DNA of 64,000 nucleotides from Brevundimonas bullata (GTDB lineage: Bacteria > Pseudomonadota > Alphaproteobacteria > Caulobacterales > Caulobacteraceae): positions 558,001 to 622,000 of the forward strand of contig NZ_JACHLM010000002.1 in assembly GCF_014207965.1 (NCBI RefSeq), given 5' to 3'. Positions 18,459-28,287 of the stretch are shown here, piece after piece. Within the stretch, counting starts at the first letter, position 1. Every line of letters begins with the position of its first letter. The position numbers and the translations under genes are program-made. The notes below the pieces were generated by a model, which made no database searches, was not told the DNA's origin, and saw only the letters and a list, made by a program, of their open reading frames with translations.

Positions 18459-19049
18459 ATGATCCTCGTCGTCGATAACTACGACAGCTTTACCTACAAC
18501 CTCGTCCACTACCTCGCGGAGCTGGGCGCCCAGACGCACGTCGTCCGCAATGACGACCTGACGGTGGACGAAGCCTGGGCCTTGAAGCCCGAGGCCGTGC
18601 TGCTGTCGCCCGGCCCCTGCGCCCCGGATCAGGCCGGCATCTGCCTGCCGCTGATCACGACCGCGCCGCTGGATATGCCCATCTTCGGCGTCTGCCTGGG
18701 CCACCAGGCCATAGGGCAAGCCTTCGGCGGCGACGTCATCCGCGCCAAGACCCTGATGCACGGCAAGACCTCGCCGATCGAGCATGAGGGCCGCAGCCTG
18801 TTCAAGGGCCTGCCCTCGCCCTTCACCGCCACCCGCTATCACTCGCTGGCCGTGCGTCGCGAGACCCTGCCGGATGAGTTGGAAGTCACCGCCTGGACCG
18901 CAGATGGCGAGATCATGGGTCTGGCCCACCGGACCCGACCGATCCACGGCGTTCAGTTCCACCCGGAATCCATCGCCACCGAGCACGGCCACGCCATGAT
19001 CGCCAACTTCCTCGACCTGGCGGGCGTCAAACGCGCGGCGACGGTCTGA
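18459..19049 (+). CDS. trpG: Anthranilate synthase component II (glutamine amidotransferase)
   Basis: This 196-residue class I glutamine amidotransferase supplies ammonia to TrpE. It begins [18 protein letters not shown], the standard start of the family. The nucleophile Cys lies in [15 protein letters not shown] (about residue 79), and the His/Glu pair in [13 protein letters not shown] (about 168-172). [12 protein letters not shown] forms the oxyanion region. The ATG matches the conserved N-terminus; upstream in-frame residues do not. trpD begins 4 bases after the stop. Confidence 0.97.
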   Translation: MILVVDNYDSFTYNLVHYLAELGAQTHVVRNDDLTVDEAWALKPEAVLLSPGPCAPDQAGICLPLITTAPLDMPIFGVCLGHQAIGQAFGGDVIRAKTLMHGKTSPIEHEGRSLFKGLPSPFTATRYHSLAVRRETLPDELEVTAWTADGEIMGLAHRTRPIHGVQFHPESIATEHGHAMIANFLDLAGVKRAATV

Positions 19050-19053
19050 GGCC

Positions 19054-20088
19054 ATGGACGGTTTCAAACCTTTGCTGGGCAAGCTGGTCGACGGTCGCGT
19101 CCTGACGCCGGATGAAGCCCACGCCTTCTTCTCCGCCTGCCTGCGCGGCGAGCCGACCCCGTCCCAGGTCGCCGCCGCCGTCACCGCCCTGCGCATCCGC
19201 GGCGAGACAGTGGACGAGATCGTCGCCTTTGCCACCGCCATGCGCGACGCCGCCCTGTCGCTGGATCATCCGTTCGACGAGGTGATCGACACCTGCGGCA
19301 CAGGCGGCGACGGCCAGCACACCTATAACGTCTCGACGGCCGCCGCCTTCGTCCTGGCGGGCGCCGGCCTCAAGGTCGCCAAGCACGGCAACCGCGCCAT
19401 CAGCTCCAAATCCGGTTCCTCCGACGTCCTGGCGGCGCTGGGCGTCAACCTGGACGCCACCATCCCGCAACAGGCCCTCGCCCTGGATCAGGCCGGCATC
19501 GCCTTCCTGTTCGCCCCCACCTATCACGGGGCCATGCGCCACGTCGGGCCGGTGCGCGCCGAGATCGGTTTCCGCACGGTTTTCAACCTTCTGGGGCCGC
19601 TTTGTAATCCGGCGCATGCGAACCGACAGGTCATGGGCGTCTATGATCCCGCCCTGCTGGAGCCTCTGGCCGAGGTTCTGGGCCGCCTCGGCGCGCGCCG
19701 AGCCTGGACCGTCCACGGTCAGGGTCTGGACGAGCTGACCACCACAGGTTCGACCGAGGTGGCCGAGTGGAAGGACGGCGCCGTCCGCCGCTTCACCGTC
19801 ATGCCCGCCGACGCCGGATTGCCGCTGGCCACCCTGGACGACCTGCGCGGCGGCGACGCCGAGCATAATGCAGCCGCGCTAACCGCCCTGCTGGCTGGGG
19901 CGCCCGGCCCCTATCGCGACATCGTCGTGCTGAACGCCGCCGCCGCCCTGGTGGTGGCCGACCGCGCCGCCGACCTGCGTGAAGGCGCCGAACTGGCCGC
20001 CGCCGTCATCGACGACGGCCGCGCCGCCGCCGCGCTGGAAACCCTGGTGCGCGTCACCAACACCCCCATCGAACCCGAGGCCGCATGA
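19054..20088 (+). CDS. trpD: Anthranilate phosphoribosyltransferase
   Basis: This 344-residue enzyme joins anthranilate to PRPP, the second step of tryptophan synthesis. Visible signatures are [20 protein letters not shown] (PRPP pyrophosphate site, about residues 79-98), [17 protein letters not shown] (about 110-126) and [11 protein letters not shown]. The length is normal. It sits between trpG and trpC with a 4-base overlap to trpC, so trpGDC is one translationally coupled unit. Confidence 0.97.
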   Translation: MDGFKPLLGKLVDGRVLTPDEAHAFFSACLRGEPTPSQVAAAVTALRIRGETVDEIVAFATAMRDAALSLDHPFDEVIDTCGTGGDGQHTYNVSTAAAFVLAGAGLKVAKHGNRAISSKSGSSDVLAALGVNLDATIPQQALALDQAGIAFLFAPTYHGAMRHVGPVRAEIGFRTVFNLLGPLCNPAHANRQVMGVYDPALLEPLAEVLGRLGARRAWTVHGQGLDELTTTGSTEVAEWKDGAVRRFTVMPADAGLPLATLDDLRGGDAEHNAAALTALLAGAPGPYRDIVVLNAAAALVVADRAADLREGAELAAAVIDDGRAAAALETLVRVTNTPIEPEAA

Positions 20089-20882
20089 CCGACGTTCTGG
20101 CGAAAATCGCCGCCTACAAGCGCGACGACGTAGCCGCCCGCAAGATTGCGACCCCTCAGGACGCCGTCGAGGCCCTTGCCGCGCAGGCCTCAGCCCCGCG
20201 CGGCTTCCGCGCCGCTCTTGAACGGGTCGCCGAGGAGACCGGCCGCCCCGCCCTGATCGCCGAGATCAAGAAGGCCAGCCCGTCCAAGGGCCTGATCCGC
20301 GCCGACTTCGATCCGCCCGCGCTGGCCAAATCCTATGAGCGCGGCGGCGCCACCTGCCTGTCCGTCCTGACCGACGGCCCCAGCTTCCAGGGCGACGACG
20401 CCTTCCTGGCCGCCGCCCGCGACGCGGTCGCCCTGCCCTGCCTGCGCAAGGACTTCCTGGTCGACCCCTGGCAGGTGGCCGAGAGCCGCGCCCTGGGCGC
20501 CGACTGTATCCTCATCATCCTGGCCATGGTCGACGACGCTTTGGCCGCCGACCTGCTGGCCGAGGCCGAGCGCTTCGGCATGGACGCCCTGATCGAGACC
20601 CACGACGAGGCCGAAATGGCCCGCGCCTGCAAGCTGGGCGGCGATCTGGTCGGGATCAACAACCGCAGCCTTCGCACCTTCGAGGTCGACCTCGACGCCA
20701 CCGAGCGCCTGTCCATGCTCAGCCCGGTGAAGGCCCTGCTGGTGGCCGAAAGCGGCATTTTCACCCCCGACGACGTCGAGCGCGTCGCCGACGCCCACGC
20801 CCAGGCCATCCTCGTCGGCGAAAGCCTGATGCGTCAGGAGGATGTGGAAGCGGCGACCCGGGCTCTGCTGTCCTTCATTTGA
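20085..20882 (+). CDS. trpC: Indole-3-glycerol phosphate synthase
   Basis: This 265-residue TIM-barrel enzyme closes the indole ring. Key segments are [21 protein letters not shown] (phosphate and catalytic Lys region, about residues 60-80), [26 protein letters not shown] and [13 protein letters not shown]. It is a stand-alone TrpC with no fused TrpF. The genes for TrpF, TrpB and TrpA are not in this window. It ends the trpGDC unit, followed by a possible terminator and a tRNA gene. Confidence 0.97.
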   Translation: MTDVLAKIAAYKRDDVAARKIATPQDAVEALAAQASAPRGFRAALERVAEETGRPALIAEIKKASPSKGLIRADFDPPALAKSYERGGATCLSVLTDGPSFQGDDAFLAAARDAVALPCLRKDFLVDPWQVAESRALGADCILIILAMVDDALAADLLAEAERFGMDALIETHDEAEMARACKLGGDLVGINNRSLRTFEVDLDATERLSMLSPVKALLVAESGIFTPDDVERVADAHAQAILVGESLMRQEDVEAATRALLSFI

Positions 20883-20895
20883 CTTCATCAGCGCA

Positions 20896-20922
20896 TCCGG
20901 AAGTCTGATTTTCGGGCTTTTT
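20896..20922 (+). terminator. Possible terminator after trpC
   Basis: A short stem CCGGAA / TTTCGG (one G-T pair) with a 7-base loop is followed by GCTTTTT, starting 14 bases after the trpC stop. The stem is weak but the T-run and position fit. Confidence 0.45.
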
Positions 20923-21000
20923 CAGCGCCAGGAGCGCTCGACGCTTGACCGCGGCGTGAGTCGCCCCTATTCGCCCCTTCTCCTCCTCGCGGAGGGGAAT

Positions 21001-21077
21001 GCGGGTGTAGCTCAGTTGGTTAGAGTGCCGGCCTGTCACGCCGGAGGTCGCGGGTTCGAGTCCCGTCACTCGCGCCA
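21001..21077 (+). tRNA. tRNA-Asp (anticodon GTC)
   Basis: This is a 77-nt cloverleaf with genome-encoded CCA. The acceptor GCGGGTG pairs with CACTCGC (one G-T), the D-arm contains AGCTCAGTTGGTTAGAG, the anticodon stem CCGGC/GCCGG holds loop CTGTCAC (anticodon GTC), and the T-arm is GCGGGTTCGAGTCCCGT. Confidence 0.98.
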
Positions 21078-21172
21078 TTCTCTTCACTGAAGAAAATGGC
21101 GCGCCCTGCCCGCGGATGGCGATGTCGCCCCTTGTTTAAACTGATCAGTCCCTCGCCGCTAGCTTTTTGCTG

Positions 21173-22423
21173 CTAGTTCAGCGGCGCGGTTTCTTGCGGT
21201 CTGACGAACTCGGAACGACCGCTCAACTCACCATAAAGCATCGACAGATCCTCAAAGACCCGACCCCAGGCGAACTGTTCGACCGTCTTGACCCGCGCCG
21301 CCTGACCCAAGGCCTCCACGTCGCGGGCGAACAGCGCCTCGACGGCCTCGGCGTAGTCGGCTGGATCTGCTGATCGCGCCAGTTGCCCCACACTCAGGTC
21401 GACCGTCTCGGCCACCCCGCCGGCGTCAACGCCAACGACCGGGCGTCCGCAGGCCATAGCCTCCAGCACAATCAGACCGAATGGCTCCTTGTCATTGGCG
21501 TGAACAAAAGCGTCGCAGCTGGCGATGATCCGGGCCACAGCCTTGGGGTCCTTTTCATAGGGCAGCGAGATTACCCGATCTTCGGCCGGCATGCCCGCCC
21601 CGGCGCCGACCAGGACTAGATAATAGGGCGCGCCCAACCGCTGAACGGCGTCGATCAGAACGTCGACGTTCTTTTCCTTGGCCGGACGGCCCGCAAAACA
21701 CAGCAGACGAGCATCCGCCTCAAGGCCAAGCTTTTTCAACAGCCAGTCGCGGTCCCGACGATCGGGATGAAAGGTGCCCACCTCGACCCCGAGAGGCCGA
21801 ATTACAATGTCGCCTACGCCTGCCTCTTCCAGCCGTCGCGCGATGAAGCGGCTGGGTGATACGACGCGGTCGAATTGAGAAAAGAGCTTGGCCCAGCGTT
21901 TCTCGACCGGCTTCTTGGCCCACTCGCCGAAATGCAGAGCCGCCAGTCCCGCCGGGTCAGAGTGGCAGAAGCCGACCACTGGACAACCGGCGCGTTGCCC
22001 GGCTTCCAGTGCGCCCTGCCCGGGGGTATAGGGATCACCAGCCTCGATCACGGTCGGGTTCATGGACGCCACCCAGGCACCCCAGCGCCGCACGGAACTG
22101 GGCCAGCGATAGCCGTCGCCGAATGGCAGCTTGGCCGCATGAAGCTGGACGATTCCGCTGCTATCTGCCCGATGCTTGGCCCCCGGCACGACCAGGGTAT
22201 GCGCGACCGAAGGGCGGTTCGCCTCAAGCCAAGCCTTCTTGGACAGCAGGTACCGCTTCACCCCGCCCGAACGAGGAGCGAACAGCATGGTGGTGTCAAC
22301 CAGTCGCGGTCGGGGATCAGCCGTGGAAGCCTTCAAGACGCGTAGCGTCTCCGCGACCTCTTCGTCCAAGCCAGGAAACAAGCGCAGTTCACTTTCCTGG
22401 ACGTCGATGTCGCTGATTCTCAT
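21173..22423 (-). CDS. Family 4 glycosyltransferase
   Basis: This is a 416-residue GT-B glycosyltransferase. The C-terminal nucleotide-sugar domain has CFAGRPAKEKNVDVLIDA (about residues 230-250) and the EX7E motif in EPFGLIVLEAMACGRPVVG, with DAGGVAETVD after it. The N-terminal half includes HTLVVPGAKHRADSSG and DPYTPGQGALEAG, resembling alpha-mannosyl or glucosyl transferases. The start is placed at MRISDIDVQ because GGGGGC lies 8 bases upstream; earlier in-frame residues look like untranslated leader. Acceptor and pathway are unknown: it stands alone, divergent from the autotransporter gene. Confidence 0.88.
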   Translation of the reverse strand: MRISDIDVQESELRLFPGLDEEVAETLRVLKASTADPRPRLVDTTMLFAPRSGGVKRYLLSKKAWLEANRPSVAHTLVVPGAKHRADSSGIVQLHAAKLPFGDGYRWPSSVRRWGAWVASMNPTVIEAGDPYTPGQGALEAGQRAGCPVVGFCHSDPAGLAALHFGEWAKKPVEKRWAKLFSQFDRVVSPSRFIARRLEEAGVGDIVIRPLGVEVGTFHPDRRDRDWLLKKLGLEADARLLCFAGRPAKEKNVDVLIDAVQRLGAPYYLVLVGAGAGMPAEDRVISLPYEKDPKAVARIIASCDAFVHANDKEPFGLIVLEAMACGRPVVGVDAGGVAETVDLSVGQLARSADPADYAEAVEALFARDVEALGQAARVKTVEQFAWGRVFEDLSMLYGELSGRSEFVRPQETAPLN

Positions 22424-22571
22424 TGATAAGCCCCCACCAGAGTTCGCCCCCTCAACGCGGCCGGCTCTGGATTGGATGCGACTTGCGCGTTTGGAATTGA
22501 CCATGAATCGGCCCTAGCCTCGGAAACTCCTGCGCTCAAGCACCCATTTACCCAAGCGCGGCCATATCGAC

Positions 22572-22587
22572 GAAAATCCTGATTTTC
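22572..22587. repeat. Short palindrome GAAAATC-CT-GATTTTC
   Basis: A 7-bp perfect inverted repeat with a 2-base centre lies in the 303-bp divergent gap between the glycosyltransferase and the autotransporter. It is AT-rich compared with its surroundings. It could be an operator or promoter element for either gene; no T-run suggests termination. Confidence 0.4.
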
Positions 22588-22726
22588 ATCTCCCGTTCAG
22601 GTTCGGGGTCTTAACCACGGCCTTGCATTCGCCTCAAATTCGAGAAACTTGGGGCATGGTGTCGTCGAGCCTGTTAAACGGGCGACTGGCGTCCTTGCGC
22701 GTGTGTCCTCGAGGGGTTTCTATCTA

Positions 22727-25700
22727 ATGCGTATTCTACTCGCGACCGCTGTGGCGATCGCCCCCTTGATGGTTGCTGCCGGCGCTCACGCCGAGGAAGT
22801 GATCTCGACTGCTCGCACCACACCCATAGCGACGTCCAAGGCTACAACAGCCGGCACGCCCGACAGCATTAGGCTAGCCAGTGGTGGTTCCATCTCAGTG
22901 ACTAGCGGCGCCGCTGTCACCATTGATTCGAACCATAGTGTGGACCTGGACGGCGGGTCCTCGATCACGATGACCAAGGCCGCCGACGGCGCAACCGGTA
23001 TCCTTGCCCAGGGCGGCACGACTGGTCCGATCACCATCGGCGGCACGATCTCGATTTCTGATGACATCGAGGAATACAAGGACACTGACAAGGACGGCGA
23101 CCCTGACGGCCCGCTGGCTTCAGGCACCGGACGCTACGGTCTTCGGGTAACCGGCCCCGGCGCCAAGACCGGCGACATTCTGATTGAGACGGGCGGGGCG
23201 ATCCTCGTCGAAGGCAATAACTCCTACGGGGTTTCGATTGAGGCGCCGCTGGTGGGTAACCTGACCAGCTTCGGCAACGTGAGTGTCACGGGCGATAACA
23301 CCAAGGGTGTCAGCGTCACCGGGCCGGTTACCGGCAACGTAAGTCTTCTGGGCTCAGTCTCGGCCCGTGGCGAGAACGCTGTGGGCGTGGCCGTTGACGG
23401 CGCTGTCGATGGCCGCCTTGCTATTCAGGGGACGATCACGTCCACGGGCTATCGCTATACCACCCGGCCGCAGAACAAGCCGACCAGCGGCACGGTTCCG
23501 GCCGAAGTCCTGTTCCTCGAAAACCTGGACGCTGACGACCTGCTGCAGGGCGGTCCCGCCGTAAGCATCGGCGCAAACGTCGCCAAAGGCGTGTTGTTTG
23601 ACACAGGCCCTGCTTACAGCGCCGCGGGGATCGACGGCGACGACAACGGCAACGGCGTCAAGAACGGCGACGAGGATGATGACGGCGACGGCGTCAAAAA
23701 TCGCGATGACACGGATCGCGACGGCGACGGTCTGCCGGACGCCAACGAAGGCGTGGCCAAGGTCACCTCGTATGGCGCCGCCCCGGCAGTGGTGGTTGGC
23801 TCGACCGCAAATGCTGTCACGCTCGGCGTCGCTGGCACGGGCAACAATGCCTATGGATTCGTCAACCGCGGCGAAATCTTCGGCATCGGCGTTTATGACA
23901 AGGTCGCACCCACAGCGCTGCAGTTCGGTGTGGCTGGCGGTCAGGCTGTAACCATCCAAGGTGGCGTCCGCAACGAAGGTTCTATCGCGGTTCTGGCCAA
24001 CGAAGCCGACGCTACGGCCGTTCGCTTCGCTGCGGGCGCTACGTCGCCAACCATGATCAATACTGGCACCATCAGCGCGGCCTCGGCCACGCAAGGCGCC
24101 AACCAGGTCACGGCCGTTCGGATTGAGGCCGGAGCGAATGTCGCCTCACTCAACAATGATGGCGTGATCGCGGCCACGGCGGGTGGCGGCAAGGCCAACA
24201 CGACAGCAATCGCGGACCTGAGCGGCAGCCTGACCTCGATCACCAACACTCGGTCGATCCAGGCCAATGTTTCGGCCAACGCTGATGGCAGCGCGATCAC
24301 CGGGAAGGCGACCGCCATCGACGTCAGCGCCAACACTTCTGGCGTCACCTTCACCCAAAAGGGCATCGCCGGGACGGCCACGACTGCCGATCCGGACACT
24401 GACGGTGACGGCGTGACGGATTCGCGCGAGCCCACGACCTTCGGCGACATCAAGTTGGGTTCGGGTGCGGACCTTCTGGACATCCAGAACGGGGTTGTTG
24501 TGGGCGACATTTCGTTCGGCGCAGGCGCCGACCGCCTCTCGATCTCGGGCGGGTCCGTCGTGCGCGGCGCCATCACCAACTCCGACGGCCTGCTGGATAT
24601 CGACATTACCAAAGGCACGCTCGACGCTCGCCAGGGCGGGGTGACGACGATCAGCAACCTCAACATCGGCGCCGACGGCGACTTGATCGTCACGCTTGAT
24701 CCGGCCAAGGGCACGAACAGCGGCTTTAAGGTTGACGGCGTCGCCAACATCGCGACCGGCGCGGGCCTGGGCGTGCGTTTCAACTCGCTGCTGCAGGACC
24801 CCACCCGCTTCACCATCATCGACGCCAACACTCTGAATACAGGCGCGATCGATCCTGACTCAGTCCAGGCTAACTCTCCCTACGCCTTCGTCGTGAAGGC
24901 CGGAGCCGACGCCGCTGCGGGCGAGATCTATGTCGATGCACGTCGCCGGACGGCGGAAGAGGCCGGCATGATCAAGGTCGAGGCCTCGGCCTATGACTCG
25001 ATCTATGACGCACTCGGCCAGAACGAAGTTATCCGCAACGCCATCCTGAACCAGACCGGCCGCGATGGCTTCTTCGACATCTACGAGCAGATGCTGCCTG
25101 ACCACTCGGGCGGACCTCTGCTTTCGCTCGCAAGCGGCGTCGATGCCGTGACGCGCGCCCTGACTGGCCGCAATGCCTCGGCCGCGCCGGGCGAGACCAG
25201 CGCCTGGGTCCAGGAAATCAACTTCTACGCCGACAAGGACAAAACTGACTCATACGGCTTCCGTTCGGAAGGCTTCGGCGTCGCCGGCGGCGTGGAGCGT
25301 GGCACCAACATGGGTGCGGTCGGCCTTACCGCCGCCTTCACTTCGTCGGACCTGGAAGATCCCGAATCTGCAGCGGAAGAAGTTCTGTCAGCCAACCTGC
25401 TGGAACTGGGGCTCTATTGGCGTGCTCAGGGCCAATACTGGACGACCTGGGCCCGCGCCGCAGGCGGCTACGCCTCATTCAACGCGACCCGCAAGCTGGT
25501 CGCCGACGGCATCAACCTGAAGAACGAATCTGACTGGCACGGCTTCACTCTGGCTGCCGCGGGCGGCGCCTCGTATGAGCGCAACTTCGGTCGCGTGAAC
25601 GTCCGTCCTGAAATCTACGCCGAGTACTTCTCGCTCAGCGAAGACGCGCGCACTGAAAAGGGCGGCGGCGATGGCTTCGATCTCAAGATCGACGAACGCG

Positions 25701-26017
25701 ACGGTCACATGTTCTCCGGCGTCGCCGCAGTGAACATCGGCTACGGCTTTGGCAAGGACGGCTGGATCCGCCCGGAAATCCGTGCGGGCTGGCGTCAGAA
25801 CTTCTCGGTCGATGCCGGCACCACCATCGCTCGGTTCGCCTCGGGCGGCGACGCCTTCACCTTGGATCCTGCCAGCATCGAGGGCGGCGGCCCCATCCTC
25901 GGCTTCCGCCTGAATGTAGGCAACGACCTGGGCATGTTGTCGATCACCGGAGACGCCGAACTGCTGGAAGACTATGTCCGCTACACTCTGTTGTTGCGCG
26001 CCAGCTTCAAGTTCTGA
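22727..26017 (+). CDS. Autotransporter (type Va) with Asp-rich calcium-type repeats
   Basis: This 1096-residue protein has three parts. A signal peptide (MRILLATAVAIAPLMVAAGAHA) is followed by a passenger of about 800 residues with repeated G-x-I/V beta-helix turns (for example TGNVSLLGSVSARGEN). Within it are three Asp-rich calcium-type blocks: DTDKDGDPDG, a long one around residues 300-345 (DGDDNGNGVKNGDEDDDG and onward), and DPDTDGDGVTDSREP, each like thrombospondin type 3 or EF-hand loops. The C-terminal 280 residues are an autotransporter beta-barrel (WVQEINFYADKD, then GVERGTNMGAVGL) ending ASFKF. The ATG is preceded by GAGGGG. A surface adhesin or structural role is likely; nothing identifies a ligand. 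Confidence 0.9.
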   Translation: MRILLATAVAIAPLMVAAGAHAEEVISTARTTPIATSKATTAGTPDSIRLASGGSISVTSGAAVTIDSNHSVDLDGGSSITMTKAADGATGILAQGGTTGPITIGGTISISDDIEEYKDTDKDGDPDGPLASGTGRYGLRVTGPGAKTGDILIETGGAILVEGNNSYGVSIEAPLVGNLTSFGNVSVTGDNTKGVSVTGPVTGNVSLLGSVSARGENAVGVAVDGAVDGRLAIQGTITSTGYRYTTRPQNKPTSGTVPAEVLFLENLDADDLLQGGPAVSIGANVAKGVLFDTGPAYSAAGIDGDDNGNGVKNGDEDDDGDGVKNRDDTDRDGDGLPDANEGVAKVTSYGAAPAVVVGSTANAVTLGVAGTGNNAYGFVNRGEIFGIGVYDKVAPTALQFGVAGGQAVTIQGGVRNEGSIAVLANEADATAVRFAAGATSPTMINTGTISAASATQGANQVTAVRIEAGANVASLNNDGVIAATAGGGKANTTAIADLSGSLTSITNTRSIQANVSANADGSAITGKATAIDVSANTSGVTFTQKGIAGTATTADPDTDGDGVTDSREPTTFGDIKLGSGADLLDIQNGVVVGDISFGAGADRLSISGGSVVRGAITNSDGLLDIDITKGTLDARQGGVTTISNLNIGADGDLIVTLDPAKGTNSGFKVDGVANIATGAGLGVRFNSLLQDPTRFTIIDANTLNTGAIDPDSVQANSPYAFVVKAGADAAAGEIYVDARRRTAEEAGMIKVEASAYDSIYDALGQNEVIRNAILNQTGRDGFFDIYEQMLPDHSGGPLLSLASGVDAVTRALTGRNASAAPGETSAWVQEINFYADKDKTDSYGFRSEGFGVAGGVERGTNMGAVGLTAAFTSSDLEDPESAAEEVLSANLLELGLYWRAQGQYWTTWARAAGGYASFNATRKLVADGINLKNESDWHGFTLAAAGGASYERNFGRVNVRPEIYAEYFSLSEDARTEKGGGDGFDLKIDERDGHMFSGVAAVNIGYGFGKDGWIRPEIRAGWRQNFSVDAGTTIARFASGGDAFTLDPASIEGGGPILGFRLNVGNDLGMLSITGDAELLEDYVRYTLLLRASFKF

Positions 26018-26041
26018 TCGGCCAACGTCGAACAGCAAAGA

Positions 26042-26070
26042 GGCCGCTGGGTTCGCCCGGCGGCCTTTTT
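26042..26070 (+). terminator. Rho-independent terminator after the autotransporter
   Basis: GGCCGCTGGG / CCCGGCGGCC forms a 10-bp stem (one wobble pair) around loop TTCG and is followed by TTTTT. It starts 25 bases after the stop codon. Confidence 0.92.
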
Positions 26071-26141
26071 AATAACGACAGCCGCGTCGTTACTTTTGTC
26101 CCTGTCGGCGCTAGACACCTCTTCAAACCGAGGAGCGGCGC

Positions 26142-26546
26142 ATGGCCCAGGACTATGACGATAACGAAGAAGACGGCGGCGGCTTCGATGTGGACGACTG
26201 GGCCCGCCTGAAGCCCTTCATTGGCGCCGTGGCGACGCTCGAGGACGTTCAAGCACGCCGAGCTATTTTCGCCCTAGGCGACACGGAAGACGCCCGCACG
26301 CTCGACATGGACCTGCCCCAACCCATCATCTGGTGGGAAGATGACGGGGAGCAGGCCGCAGTGGTCGTTCAGGCCGAATGTCACATCGGATCCGACGGAG
26401 AGCCCATGGAGGTGCTGGGGCTGATCCTGCCCGATGGCAGCGGAGCTGTGGCCTTGATGGACGACGTCGATATCGTGGACGACACTGATCCGACATGGCG
26501 CGACCTTGTCGCCAATGCAATCGACGCATCCGACGCTGACGACTAG
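26142..26546 (+). CDS. Acidic protein of unknown function
   Basis: This 134-residue protein is strongly acidic at both ends (DYDDNEEDGGGFDVDD at the start, DASDADD at the end). The middle holds a compact alpha/beta segment, LPQPIIWWEDDGEQAAVVVQ and LGLILPDGSGAVALMDDVDI, which reads like a small sensor or immunity-type fold. The ribosome site GAGGAG is well placed, and composition matches neighbouring genes, so I take it as real. No signal peptide or span is present, so it should be cytoplasmic. I do not recognise a family. Confidence 0.75.
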   Translation: MAQDYDDNEEDGGGFDVDDWARLKPFIGAVATLEDVQARRAIFALGDTEDARTLDMDLPQPIIWWEDDGEQAAVVVQAECHIGSDGEPMEVLGLILPDGSGAVALMDDVDIVDDTDPTWRDLVANAIDASDADD

Positions 26547-26695
26547 GTCTCTAGCCAGATAGCCCCCTCCTGCGAAACTTACAGCAGGGGGTAAAGGCTG
26601 AGATCCACCCGGGGTCGAGCTTCACCGCTTCGTCTTTCCTTTATACGACGCCTGTTAGCCGAGCCTCGGTTCAGAACCTGATCGAGAGGAGCGCG

Positions 26696-27505
26696 CTAGA
26701 GGTCGAAACGGCGGCTCCAGCCGTCGAAAGCGACTTCAACGTTGTCAGGAAGAGATGCTGACAAGGCATTGTAATCCAGATCAATATGCAGGTTTGTCAG
26801 CACTGCCCGACCAACCCCGGCCTGGGAGACCCATTCCAGCGCCTTGTCGACATGAGCATGAGTCGGATGGGGCGTGTAGCGCAGGGCGTCGATGATCCAC
26901 AGGTCGGCGCCGCGCACCGCCCCCAACGCCGCCTCATCCAGATCGGATACGTCGCTGGAATAGGCGACCGGCCCGACCCGATAGCCAACCGAACGGATCG
27001 GCCCATGCGTCTGATCGAAGGTCACGACGGGCATTTCGCCGCCCGCCCCGTCGATACCCCAAGCCTCGCCATGAGCCGGAATGCGATGGGCCTCTAGAAT
27101 GGCCGGATAGCCGTGCTGGCTCTCGAAGATGTAGTCGAAGCGCTTGGTCAAGGCGTGATGGGTGGCGGGGTCCATCCAGGCCTGGATACGTCGTCGCGCA
27201 TGGATGGCGAAGACGCGCAGATCATCGATGCCGTGCGTCTGGTCGGCGTGGTCGTGGGTGTAGAGGACAGCATCAACATGGGTGATCCCGGCCATCAGCG
27301 CTTGGCTTCGCAGGTCAGGCGAGGTGTCGATCAGGACGCTCGTGGTTCCATCCGGCCCATGACGCCGCGCCAGCATGGAACAGCGGGTGCGTCTGTTTCT
27401 GGGCTCATTGGGATCGCAGTCGCCCCAGTCGCCGTCGCCGCGCGGCACGCCGCCGGACGAGCCGCAACCGAGGATGACAATCTCTAGTTCTCCCGGCTTG
27501 CTCAT
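26696..27505 (-). CDS. PhnP/Lipoate-type MBL-fold metal-dependent hydrolase
   Basis: This is a 269-residue metallo-beta-lactamase-fold protein. It starts with ILGCGSSGGVPRGDGDWGDC followed by NRRTRCSML, the extended zinc-binding N-terminus of PhnP-like phosphodiesterases. The metal site is LYTHDHADQTHG (HxHxDH, about residues 81-92), and other ligands come from TFDQTHG and SSDVSDLD. The family cleaves cyclic ribose phosphates or similar esters; the true substrate in this setting is unknown. Its ATG overlaps the tatD stop, making it the last gene of the tmk-holB-tatD operon. Confidence 0.92.
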   Translation of the reverse strand: MSKPGELEIVILGCGSSGGVPRGDGDWGDCDPNEPRNRRTRCSMLARRHGPDGTTSVLIDTSPDLRSQALMAGITHVDAVLYTHDHADQTHGIDDLRVFAIHARRRIQAWMDPATHHALTKRFDYIFESQHGYPAILEAHRIPAHGEAWGIDGAGGEMPVVTFDQTHGPIRSVGYRVGPVAYSSDVSDLDEAALGAVRGADLWIIDALRYTPHPTHAHVDKALEWVSQAGVGRAVLTNLHIDLDYNALSASLPDNVEVAFDGWSRRFDL

Positions 27506-28287
27506 TCGGCGGGCCGGGGAATGCGGTCGAACAGGGCGAAGAAGGCGTCGGTCGTGCGCCGGTCAGCTTCTTCGAGCGACCAGCCTCGGATTTCAGCCAG
27601 CTTCTGCAACACCAGGCCGACATAGGCTGGTTCATTGCGCCGCCCGCGATGGGGGATGGGCGCCAGATAGGGGCAGTCGGTTTCGACGATGATCCGGTCC
27701 TCGGGCATCCGGCGAATGACCTCGCGCACGTCCTCCGCCGCCTTGAAGGTGGCGATGCCCGAAACGGAGAACCAGGCGCCGAGTTCCGCTGCGGTTTCAG
27801 CCAGTTCTATGCCGCTGGTATAGCAGTGCATCAGGAGCTTGAAGGGGCCCTTGGCGTGCTCCTCGCGCAGGATGGCGGCCATGACGTCGTCGGCCTCACG
27901 CGTATGCACCACCAGCGGCAGGCCAGTTCGGCGCGCAGCGTCGATGTGCTGGCGGAAGACCGCCGCCTGCTCGTCGCGCGGGCTGAGGTCGTAGTGGAAG
28001 TCCAGGCCGCACTCGCCGATGCCGATGACGCGCGGCCGCTGGGCCAGGGCGACCAGTTCGTCGGCGGTCATTTCGACGTGGTCCTTGGCTTCGTGCGGGT
28101 GGGCCCCGACCGTGCACCAGATGTCGTCATGGGCCATGGCCAGGGCGTGCGTCGCCTCAAAGGTCGACAGCTTGTCCGAAATCTCGACCATCAGGCGCAC
28201 GCCCGCCTCGCGGGCGCGGGCGATGACGTCGTCGCGGTCCTCGTCGAACTGAGGGGCGTGCAGATTGACGTGACTGTCGATGATCAT
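27502..28287 (-). CDS. tatD: TatD-family metal-dependent hydrolase (3'-5' deoxyribonuclease)
   Basis: This 261-residue TIM-barrel protein is of the TatD/YcfH group, which removes nucleotides from 3' ends and acts on damaged DNA. The N-terminus reads MIIDSHVNLHAPQFDEDRDD; the second His of the usual HxH is replaced by Asn (HVN), as in TatD proteins having GVNL. Other metal or catalytic motifs remain: GECGLDFHYDLSP, PLVVHTREA, MHCYTSG and ETDCPYLAP. It overlaps both neighbours by 4 bases (ATGA). Confidence 0.92.
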   Translation of the reverse strand: MIIDSHVNLHAPQFDEDRDDVIARAREAGVRLMVEISDKLSTFEATHALAMAHDDIWCTVGAHPHEAKDHVEMTADELVALAQRPRVIGIGECGLDFHYDLSPRDEQAAVFRQHIDAARRTGLPLVVHTREADDVMAAILREEHAKGPFKLLMHCYTSGIELAETAAELGAWFSVSGIATFKAAEDVREVIRRMPEDRIIVETDCPYLAPIPHRGRRNEPAYVGLVLQKLAEIRGWSLEEADRRTTDAFFALFDRIPRPAE

